DNA of 64,000 nt from Cephalotus follicularis (lineage: Eukaryota > Streptophyta > Magnoliopsida > Oxalidales > Cephalotaceae): contig BDDD01001678.1 of assembly GCA_001972305.1 (NCBI GenBank), positions 136,680-200,679 on the forward strand. The letters run 5' to 3'. The stretch's first letter is position 1. The number at the start of each line of letters is the position of its first letter. The notes beneath the pieces are model-generated. The model ran no database searches. It was not told the DNA's origin and was given only the letters and a program-made list of their open reading frames with translations. The translations under genes were made by a program, and so were the position numbers. This document shows, piece after piece, positions 55,645-64,000 of the stretch.

Positions 55645-56522
55645 TGATATGGGAAAAAATTAGTTTATACCAAGAATGACACGTGTCCTCTACGGACATA
55701 TCCAAGTGTCCAAGGGCTTTAAATTTTACATGGATACTGGTCAAAGGAAGCTTATCAAGCTCTGGCAGGAGAAGCAGATGGAGACATCCTCCTCGGACCA
55801 GTGCTGAAGAACTCCTCCTTAGTGGCATTGTAGAATCGACCCTCCTCGGCATAAGTGCCGAGGACCTCCTTTCCAACATCAGTGACGAGGACCTAGCCAA
55901 GGGGCTCCTCCTCAAATGCATTGTAGAAGATCTCTTCCTCGGCAGCTTGGCAGAGGACCTAATGTTTCAGACGCCAGCCCTTGAAGAAGCTTTTGAAGTT
56001 GAAGACCTTGAAGTGGATAAATAACAAGAGAACCTATCTCTCCTCATCCTCGACAGGACAAGGCCATAAAATTAGCCTACTTTCCAGGGATTCACCTCTT
56101 CCAAATATGAAAGATGAGATATAATAAACTACCTACAAGAAAAGTAGCGACAAATCAGGTGGAGATAAGGGAAATCCCGAGATCCTCGACATTTCCTTAG
56201 GGGACAACTATCACCTCCGCATTTCACGCTCTAACAGTTACAAACCAGCACTATAAATACAAGAATCAAAGACATATCTCAGGTCAGCCATTTCCACTCC
56301 CAAAGAATCTTGTTTTCTTGGTGCGAAAGCCTAACTTGAGCGTCGGAGTGTCCCCGAAAGAACAACCTCCTGGACCTTCAACGTGTTTGCTCTTCTGTGC
56401 AGGAAAAATATTCATATAAGTTACCCTCAACCTTCTTCTCGGAGCATCCAGACAGCGTTTCCCTTAACAAATAAAAGCCCTCCACGTAGGGTACTGTTGA
56501 AGGAAGATTTTTTGTATCAACA
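55645..56522 (+). repeat. 3' LTR of element D
   Basis: 878 bp, TGATATGGGA to ATCAACA; followed by ATTAC. Several percent of positions differ from the 5' LTR by eye, more in the first 150 bases. The 113-codon ORF is open here too (55683-56024). Confidence 0.9.
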
Positions 56523-57330
56523 ATTACGAACCACAACAGATATGCAGGAGTACCATGCACCTCAAGACTCGAGGGGAGAGCCATCCTTGTTTGGATAAAG
56601 TTATGAGTGTTTTCATTGTCAATCAAGGTTTGTATAAGGAACCCATATATGGTCCCAATTAGACGGAGGATGTGTGGTGAGTATTGACAGGCCATAGAAT
56701 GGTAGGATATCTTAGGTTATGCGCCCAGTTCCTCAATAGCTACCGTCGATGGATCAAGGGCAGTGTCAGGGCTACTTGGATCACCAGTATCATGCGATAC
56801 CTCCATGCCGTAATCAAGTAGAAAGAGTTTCCATGATTTGCAGCTTTAGGTAGGTGAGAATCGTTCATCACAATTATGCTTAGCATCTCAGCTAGACTTA
56901 GACGTTTGACTGGAATTCTTGCGTAAATAAGCAAGCCCAAAGGATGTGGAGTGGGCAGCAAAGGACCACGGTTTGCATTGGGGCCAAAATAACGTGGGTT
57001 GGAGTGTCTACTCTCAAGTAACTTGGTTTCTTGAAGGCGGACCTGTCTAAAAGGTTTATCCATAATGTTCGGCCCAAAAGCCAAAACCTCAATGTGAATA
57101 TCAGACTGAAGCCGAGAAATGAAACAAAAAATCAGGAAAGAGCTTGAGAGGTTAGAGCTGCGATTGGCAAGTGCCTCGAACTAGGACTAAAAACTAGAGA
57201 CCGTCGATGTCTGGTGAGTTTGGCTAAGTCTACCCGGTGGTCCTCAAATTCCGAAGGCTCAAACCGGACCTCTATTGTTGAAAGCTAGCCAGGATAAGAA
57301 CTTATTGGTGTGATGCATCCATTGAAACCA
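56523..57330 (-). pseudogene. Unit b, high-coordinate part: protease N-terminus and gag C-terminus
   Basis: The minus strand has TIYGFLIQTLIDNENTHNFI (about 56660-56590), the protease active-site region with D-N-E-N, continuing across element D into 35369. Gag C-terminal remnants lie at 57090-56740. It ends at the RT-to-gag junction near 57385. Confidence 0.7.
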
Positions 57331-57800
57331 CTGTAAGGTTAATCCATCGTGCATTCAAAAGGCTGCTTTGTAGATAACCTTGAAACAAACACGAATTTGA
57401 ATGGTACCCAGAACAAAGGTCAAGTTTTGAGAAGAATTGAGCTCCATGAAGCTCATCCAATAATTCATCAACTGTCAGCATGGGAAATCGGTCTTTCACA
57501 GTGACTGCATTTAGCGTGCGATAGTTGATTTAAAAACACCACGTCCCATATTTTTTGAAAAACACCATCGAGTAGCATGCACCTCAAGTCCCAAGTGGAG
57601 AGCCATCCTGGTTTGGATAAAGTTATGAGTGCTTTTGTTGTCAATCAAGGTTTGTATAAGGAACCCATAGATGGTCCCAGACAGATGAAGGGTGTGTGGT
57701 GAGTTTTGACATGCCATAGCATGGTAGGATTCTCAGGTTGTGCCCTCAATTCGTCGATAACTACCATCTATGGATCAAGGACAGTGTCAGGGCTACTTAT
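57331..57800 (-). pseudogene. Unit a: protease joined to RT start by deletion
   Basis: RT start: [32 protein letters not shown] (57499-57400). Protease: LIQTLIDNKSTHNFIQTRM (57717-57590). Here the protease C-terminal half is missing: the frame goes from LEVHAT straight to the KNMGRGVF RT segment at about 57560. Confidence 0.7.
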
Positions 57801-58836
57801 ATCACCAGTATCATGTGATGCCTCCATGTTGTAATCAAGTAGAAAGAGTTGCTTTGATTTGTAGCTGTGCATAGGTGAGAATCGCTCATCACAATTATGC
57901 ATAGCCCTTTTTCACATCTACTCAGCATCTCAACTGGACTTAGACATTTGACTAGAATTCCTCGGGAACTAGGCAAACTCGTAGGAGATGGAGTGGGAAG
58001 TAAAGGACCACGATCTTCATTGGGCCTAAAATAACGTGGGTTGGAGCATCTAGTTTCAACTAACTTGGTCTCTTGAAGGCGGGTAAGTGCAAATACTTGG
58101 GCCATAGTGTTGGGTCGAAAAGCAAGATCCTCATTGTGAATATCAACATGAAGCCTAGAAAAGAAATAATAGATCATGAAAGAGGTAAGAGGTGTGACTG
58201 GCAAGCACCTCCAATTGAGACCGATAACCGAAGACGGCCGATGTCCATGTGAGTTTGGCTAAGGCTCCCTGGTGGTCCTCAAATTCCGACGACCCAAAAC
58301 GGACGTCTAGTGCTTTGGTGAACGCTAGCTAGGATGACAACTGATTAGTAAGATGCATCCACTGAAACCATTGTAAGGCTGGTCCATCCATGTGAAAAAA
58401 GGAGATGGTGAGCCATTGATCATCGAGTGTGTTGTGATACTCAAACAAACGCTCACCCTTGAAGATTCACCCCAAAGGATCTGTGCCAACAAATATGAGA
58501 AAGTCAAGGCGCATCGTGCAAGTGAATCTGGTGTGTCGCTGTGAATTCAAGGATGTACAGGCACCCAAGACAGAGCTGCCGGAGGAACCGCTTGGAAATG
58601 GTGAAGAAGTTGGTGGTGAATTGAGGTGCAGAGCCTGTTCAAGCCGACCGTCCATGGCGATAAGCCAAAGAACTAACTCTGAAATTGCTTATTGTTGGCC
58701 GTGGATAGTGGATTGAAGGGACCCCATGCGTTTGCCCTGCACAGTGGTAGATTCGGTAAGAGTTTTCACATATTCATCTAAGAGCTTGAATCAGGTGCCG
58801 TCAGCCATTGCAGGAGGTCAATGAAAGCACCAAAGG
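57801..58836 (-). pseudogene. Unit a: gag of the chromovirus-like element
   Basis: The minus strand reads TWFKLLDEYVKTLTES at about 58795-58750, then a Pro/Ser-rich stretch, RLDFLIFVGTDPLGWIFKGE (about 58510-58450), YHNTLDDQWLTISFFHMDG (about 58440-58385) and ALQWFQWMH. This is the only unit in which the gag start is preserved and continues normally into ALQWFQW. In the other units RT sequence is joined at this point. Stops and indels are frequent. Confidence 0.75.
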
Positions 58837-59340
58837 TGTTATGAATTACACCAAGAATAGGGAATCGATAAAATAAAAAAAAGAAACTCTCCAATGGAGC
58901 TTCAGTCTATTAATAACACTCAATGATTATAGTGAAAGGAAGAACAATTGATTACAGTGGATAACTGTGGCAAGAGCTTATAATATTGCTGCTATATGAG
59001 GGTAGCTTCCTCCTTCGAATAAGAGAGAGAATTACAAGAAGAGGCTTAGAGAGAAGATACACAATTCACAATGACCTCACACTTTCAAATTGAATTTTTT
59101 TTGTAGTCTCTTTCTCAATTCCGTTATTTTTCTTAGTCACTAATTCACACATATTCCACCACGATTCTAGGTTTCCTTTTTGTCCACTTTCCTTTGCCTA
59201 ATGCCACCTTAGATGCTTGTTTGTCCTTGTTGCTAACTTGGTTCATATCAGCTGCCTTAGAAATTTGATAATGTATGTCAAGCACAATGGTTTGAGGTTT
59301 TTTTTTTTTTTTTTTTTGTATACAAACTATTGGATTCTCC
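58837..59340 (-). repeat. Probable 5' LTR of the chromovirus-like element (far end uncertain)
   Basis: The minus strand reads ATTCATAACA followed by CCTTTGGTGCTTTCATTGAC, a layout of LTR end plus primer-site region familiar from plant chromoviruses. The other LTR end is not clear; a poly-T run at about 59299-59318 lies near the possible boundary. Confidence 0.45.
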
Positions 59341-59838
59341 ATTCAATATTGAACTTCATTGGGTGTTATCCAATATCCATTGTGATTTAAAAAGAAATAG
59401 TTTAAACGAAATATATAATTATTACAATATTTAACAACTATATGTAAGTCTCACCATAATTGTTATTATTTTTTTCAACTTGTATTTGTTTGCATTAAGT
59501 GATATGTGAATGAATCTGAATGAATAATTGAATGATGCTAAATAGTTTAGAGTCAGTATCTAAATACTGAATGATTAAGATTTTTTGATAATTAATATGT
59601 TTGAAATATCTAAATATGTGTAATTTTCTATTTTAACCCTATGAACTGCTCAGGTTGTTTGGTACAAATAAGAATTAACTGTAATCTAGATATATAGATA
59701 TTTTTTTCCTGTTTTTGTATGCAAATAATTCGGAACTTTATTTATGTTTTTGCATGCAAAAAATTCAAAAAATTATTTCTGTTTTTGCATGCTAATAATT
59801 TCTACTTTATATTAAAATTTCAACTTAAACGAGATATC
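59341..59838. other. AT-rich intergenic DNA
   Basis: No gene. Three diverged copies of a TGTTTTTGCATGCAAATAATT-like segment lie at about 59711-59800. Confidence 0.5.
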
Positions 59839-60331
59839 GAAATCAACTCTTCAACAGTCCCTTACGTGGAAAGGTTTGATTTGTAGAGGGAAACGCAATA
59901 AATGCTCCGAGAACGGTACTGGGTTGAGTGGATCACGATTTTCCCTGCACACAGATAGCAAACTAATCGAAGAATCATGAGGTTTTACTCCCGAGGACTC
60001 TCCGATACTTAAGTTAGGCAATATACAAGAAAGAAAGCAATAAGGTTTTTTAGAATATAAAAATGGCGGACCTGTATAATATATTTAATCGTTGTATTTA
60101 TAGTGAAGCTTTGTTGCAACTGTCTTGCTTAACTTGCGGAGATAATTATTGTACCACTAGGAAATGGCCGAGGATCTCACGTCATTTCCTTATTTGGAGC
60201 TATGTCGTTATTGTGCGTTATCTTTTCAGATTACAAATGGCCTGATCACATGTCTGTAGCACTAGAGGACACTTGTCTTGTTTTTCAAAGGACACGTAAC
60301 GTTATTTTTGGGTAAAATTTTTCCCATATCA
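59839..60331 (-). mobile_element. Solo Tat-like LTR on the minus strand
   Basis: The minus strand starts TGATATGGGAAAAATTT like the element D LTR and ends in the CCACGTAAGGGACTGTTGA region of the element A LTR, about 493 bp. ATATC flanks it at 59834-59838 and 60332-60336, although the sequence there is repetitive. The last few terminal bases appear lost. Confidence 0.75.
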
Positions 60332-61039
60332 ATATCAATATATTTTAAAATCATGAATAATATATTTTTATGTATTGTTAATTATCAAATCAACACTAAA
60401 ATTAATTAATTAATTAATTAATTAATTAATTAATTGGTTAATAAAATAATAATAATCAATTGCAAATCTTTTTTTTTTTTAAACATGCAACAAATCTCAA
60501 ATTTTTATTAATTATTAATTTCATCATAGTAATATGAGTGAACATAGTAATATGATTTATGACCATGAATAAATATTTTTTATATTTGTATATATTACTA
60601 TATTTAATATTCAAACTGAAAACAAAATCAATTAAATGTTGAACATGTATTACTCATAAATACATGAATTAGTTTACCAAACTGAATTGAAATAAAATAA
60701 AAATACATGAAAATTAATACAAATTAAAATATAACATAAATTTCAATCAAAGATCGTATATTTGAAGTGCAATTGTTCCTGTTTTTTGCAATTCATGCAT
60801 ATTACACCATAAATGTACCATTATAATAGAAACTTTTTTCAAGTGTTCCATTACACGGGAAATAATTTGATATAACATTTATGTAGCATCAAGGATACAA
60901 TAAAAATTTCAAGGGTGTACAACTTTATTCTAGAACACACGATGCGTATTATACACTTCTGATATTGCATTTCTACATTCAAAGACGAAAACTGGATGCC
61001 AAATAAATCAGATAGCTAAAGACACACAATCAAGATACC
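60332..61039. other. AT-rich intergenic DNA with (TTAA)n
   Basis: No gene. An (ATTA)n microsatellite lies at about 60401-60436 and a poly-T run at about 60470. Confidence 0.5.
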
Positions 61040-61346
61040 CGAATAAAGAAAACTGCAAATGGCAGGATTTAACTGCCTCAAAGGGGCAAAGTTCAATATC
61101 AGCAATGACCTCAACAGTGCAGAGCCAGCTAGGTAAATCAAAGTCTTGTACTTGGTTGCAAACTCTGGTCTAGCAAAGTCAGAGTGACACTTCTTAAAGA
61201 ACTCATAGAATCCAAACTTGCAAGCACCCTGGGCATTGTAACCAAGCAAGCTAGGCAACCAACCCCTGAAGAAGCCTCTAGCACCCTGCTCCTTGAGAAG
61301 GACTCTGGAACCTGAGGAGATGCTTTGTACTTTGCAGGGTCAATCT
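61040..61346 (-). pseudogene. Mitochondrial phosphate carrier fragment
   Basis: The minus strand starts after an acceptor (GGTTTCAG|ATTGACCC) with IDPAKYK. After a frameshift come SLLGYNAQGACKFGFYEFFK, FATKYKTLIYLAGSA and, after another shift, a ADIELCPFEAVK-like segment. This matches the second repeat region of the plant mitochondrial phosphate carrier, an inner-membrane importer of phosphate for ATP synthesis. The exon border is genuine, so it is not a processed copy. Two or more frameshifts, no flanking exons in the window and a stop mark it as a dead fragment. Confidence 0.85.
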
Positions 61347-61980
61347 GAAACCAAAAAAAAAACCTCATTGTTAATTCAAATCCCTTGGAACATTTATATA
61401 GCAGGCCAAATAATATAACTCTGTAATCACTCCGTGTAATTACAAGATTAAAAGAATATTAAATTTGTTGATATATCATCGCATATTTTGTATTCATGAG
61501 TTGTATGTCTGCATTAATTATTTTGATAGGATCTCTTTGTACTCTTTTATATACACACAGAAATACAGTCACTATTTCTTCAGTCTCTAGTTATATTTTT
61601 AGTCTCTTTATTTTATAACAAAATTATCGCAACAAGCAACAATCAAATTAATCATCCCATATTATTTTAAATCCCAAAGTTTCTTCACTTAATTTTATCA
61701 TTTTAATTGAAACCAATTCAACTTAACCACAATCCGTAGAGTCGGCTAAACACCATCTTTACAGCTATATCCTCTGCAACTTCTTCAAACTGAGTACATA
61801 AATAAAATTTTTGTTTTTTTTAACAGAGTCGAAATCTTTTATTGACAAATAAGCCACGAATTTTAAGCAAGTAAACATATAGCTTTGTCAAAAATCTGAA
61901 CCAACGAATGTAACAAAATATTATCTACATAAATCATAATATATCACTAATAGAACTCCCTACATAAATTAGTAGAGGAA
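61347..61980. other. AT-rich intergenic DNA
   Basis: No gene recognised. The stretch beside the carrier fragment may be its former intron. Confidence 0.4.
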
Positions 61981-62581
61981 TGTCACACCCCGTTCTCACA
62001 ACATAGACCCGGAGGTCATGGCAATCAACATATATTCAGCTTATATAAAAATATAAAAAATTTAAAACTTTATAATCATATCTTTTCATTGCGGAAGCAT
62101 ATAATCATAAGCTGAATTCAAACACGTAATATGCTTCACATACTACATGTTACAATAATATAACACTATCATTATTAATCACCCTCAAAACGGAGCATGA
62201 ACTAATTCAGTCAGATACATTAATCCATTCTTAACAATTCCAACAATACATAATCCGTTACACAATATCCAAATTAATATTTCCTTAAAGAAAATACAAC
62301 TTAAACTCTTCACTTCGCTTTCCCCATGCTTATAGATGTCGATCCGCTGCATCAATCTGAAATTGATAGGTTTAGTCGAATCCACTGGCTAAGTAGAGAA
62401 AATATAAATACACTTTGGGGTCAACGATAATGAATGTCATGTAATGAATACATTACAATACATAATATATCACAATACATATATACAAGTATATGTGCCA
62501 ATAGGTTTGCAACCATGCTAAGTGGCTACAACCATACAATTCATCAATCAAGTCCAAAAGGACCCATCAATCGAATCCATT

Positions 62582-62770
62582 GTTGCTTGCACTCAGTGTT
62601 TAGCAACCGGTTACTTGCACTCAGTGTTTAGTAACCAAGGTGAGTGGGAGATCCTAGCTACTTACACTTGGTGTTTAGTAGCTAATGTATGGAAATCCCT
62701 AGCTACTTGCACTTAGTGTTCAGTAGCCAACCTATGAGGAATTCCTGGTTGCTTGCACTCCATGTTAGGA
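62582..62770. repeat. Hairpin array with compensating arm changes, five copies
   Basis: Each unit is arm-TG-CACT-Y-AGTG-TTT-arm'. Arms: GTTGCT/AGCAAC (62582-62607), GGTTACT/AGTAACC (62609-62636), TAGCTACT/AGTAGCTA (62655-62684), TAGCTACT/AGTAGCCA (62700-62729), and a decayed fifth (about 62747-62772). Confidence 0.85.
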
Positions 62771-63248
62771 GCCATTGTATATGGAATTCTTATCACAATC
62801 CATCGATCAATCTCAATCCAATATGTTCCAAGTAATTTATATATTCATAAATGCTTGAAATCATATGCACGTTGGATATAAAATAAATCATTTCCAAATT
62901 CATTATCAAGTAATTTATGTATCATAAAATACTTGTCAAAATATATTTATTCAAAATATGTAATCATCTTTTGAAACTGTGTTTCAATCCGTTGAAATAA
63001 TATTTTGTACAAAATACTGGCTATAATAAAACCATAAGTCTCATTGTCTAAAATGATAAAACACTTTAGAAATTTGTAATAACCGCAATTTCAATTTGAT
63101 GTATATTGATCCGATTATTGAAATAAAATATACATTTTAATTGAAATATTGTCCAATTGTTATTTTCTTCTGTGATTTTTTATGTTTGGAATGATTGGAG
63201 GTTCGTTTGGTGAAAACCGAACTTGTGAAACCCTAATTTCACTCTTGA

Positions 63249-63330
63249 CAGTCGATTGCCACAGGGGATCAGTCGACTGCCTGAGTCGTGCAGTGGACAG
63301 TCGACTGCCCTGTGAAACCAGTCGACTGGA
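63249..63330. repeat. CAGTCGACTG array, four copies with 21/28/21 spacing
   Basis: Starts at 63249, 63270, 63298 and 63319. Three are perfect CAGTCGACTG palindromes. Confidence 0.85.
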
Positions 63331-64000
63331 ATTTCGACAGAACATGTGTCTGTGCAGGTGTCATCTGATATTAAGCGTGGCATGCATGGGAGACAGGTGT
63401 CCTAAGCTGCCATTACATGCAGATAGAGGCCTTGCATGTCCTCTGCTCCACCTGCATTTGCAGAACCTGCAAGTCACATGCATCAAGAAAGAAAAGATGA
63501 GAAAACAAGTGCATGTGAGTGAGAGGAAATAGAGGAAAAGTTAGAGCTAATAATCTCTGGCGAATTCATGGCCTATATCATTTGAATGTGAGAGTATTGA
63601 GAGTGTTAGAAACACTGAAATAGAAGAGAATTGCTGTGGAATTGAAGGAGCTTGCTTAAAGGATTGGAATTGCATGCATTGGAAGGTTGGAGTTGGAAGC
63701 TCAAAGTAAGAACTTGGAGATCCTTGATCATTACAGGTAAGTGCAATACGAACTCTCTGTGTTGTTGTGTTTTGACAACAAGGTATCTAGGAATGCTTAA
63801 TCTTTGTTAAATGGACATGGTTAGCATTCTAGGATTAAAGGGGAATTATAGGGAATGGAGCACTTTGATCAAGTAATGAACATGCAATTCCTAAAATGGA
63901 TAGTAGGTTGTTATTAACCATAATTAACCTACTGAATTTCTTCCTAGTATGCATGAACGCCTACTGATTTCTAATAGAAATGAAAGGGGATGGTTGATAA

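Larger units (their letters stand above)
35370..56522 (+). mobile_element. Element D: Ty3/gypsy Tat-like LTR retrotransposon with nested elements
   Basis: LTRs at 35370-36246 and 55645-56522; ATTAC duplicated at 35365-35369 and 56523-56527. Same gene order as element A and clearly the same lineage, but with a longer LTR. Inserts are the chromovirus complex at 37636-45358 and a solo LTR at 51935-54252. About 490 bp of gag-protease present in A (about 3085-3565) are missing at the left edge of the chromovirus. Gag is open but truncated; pol carries about six stops. Confidence 0.9.
28787..59340 (-). mobile_element. Decayed Ty3/gypsy chromovirus-like element with tandemly repeated gag-PR-RT units
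   Basis: Minus-strand remains lie at 28787-32194, 34559-35369 and 56523 onward; the gaps are later insertions with target duplications (ATAAG, ATTAC). Reading from high to low coordinates: LTR and primer site, gag start (58.8-58.3 kb), protease, RT start, then RT fused back to gag, protease, RT start, about four times. The same RT-to-gag join is visible at about 57385, 34590/32190, 30580 and 29010. No RNase H or integrase is present. Whether the repeats arose by unequal exchange or template switching is not determined. Confidence 0.75.
61981..64000. repeat. LTR of family F2, copy 2, running past the window end
   Basis: Starts TGTCACACCCCGTTCTC and follows the order of the F2 LTR at 51935 (GGCAAT..ATTCAGCTTATA, GCGGAAGCATATA) at lower identity. 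It contains a hairpin array (62582-62770) and a phased CAGTCGACTG array (63249-63330). The right end and any internal region are outside the window. Confidence 0.7.

Noticed and set aside
1-64000. tRNA, rRNA or other standard RNA genes
   Set aside because: No cloverleaf boxes or rRNA-like blocks were recognised by eye; short RNA genes could still be missed without a covariance search.

Overview
The window is nuclear DNA of a flowering plant, most likely a eudicot. The evidence is AT-rich intergenic DNA, GT-AG introns, a NAC transcription-factor exon, a plant-type mitochondrial phosphate carrier fragment, and LTR retrotransposons of plant lineages nested several levels deep. No intact host gene is present. 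I cannot name the species.

Layout. (1) 1-1119 is old repeat DNA with a hairpin array. (2) 1120-15702 is a Ty3/gypsy Tat-like element (element A) flanked by the 5-bp target duplication GCGAC. Its pol is split by a solo LTR (5035-7607, TSD GTTCA) and its 3' LTR by another (14318-15599, TSD CAATC). (3) 15703-28786 is host intergenic DNA with a broken NAC gene: exon 1, an intron, and an exon 2 entered by a minus-strand Tork-like Ty1/copia element. A second copia LTR plus RNase H fragment, local duplications and more solo LTRs follow. (4) 28787-58837 is one decayed minus-strand Ty3/gypsy chromovirus-like element whose gag-protease-RT segment is tandemly repeated about four times. A solo LTR (32195-34558, TSD ATAAG) and a 21-kb Tat-like element (element D, 35370-56522, TSD ATTAC) sit inside one of those units. 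Element D in turn contains a Tekay/Del-like chromovirus (element E, 38315-45358, with an extra pol 3' end before it) and a solo LTR (51935-54252, TSD AGACG). (5) 58837-64000 has the array's LTR, a solo Tat-like LTR (59839-60331, TSD ATATC), a phosphate-carrier pseudogene fragment, and another LTR (from 61981) running off the window.

Working logic of the main elements. A and D each carry gag, protease, RT, RNase H, an additional archaeal-type RNase H and integrase on the plus strand. Downstream of pol, on the opposite strand, each carries a second gene. It has its own TATA-like box about 215 bp before the start, two small introns at the same positions and phases, a region resembling the Pfam 'putative gypsy type transposon' (Transposase_28) family, and a coiled-coil C-terminal part. 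Its predicted N-terminus reads M-S-R-T-K-Q-T-S in A; in D, where the ATG is mutated, it reads A-R-T-K-Q-T-A-R, identical to the histone H3 tail.

A second theme is DNA structure. Three LTR families carry arrays of GTCGAC-centred motifs spaced at about 21 bp with unrelated spacers. Several LTRs and the post-pol regions of A and D carry arrays of hairpins whose arms change in compensating pairs.
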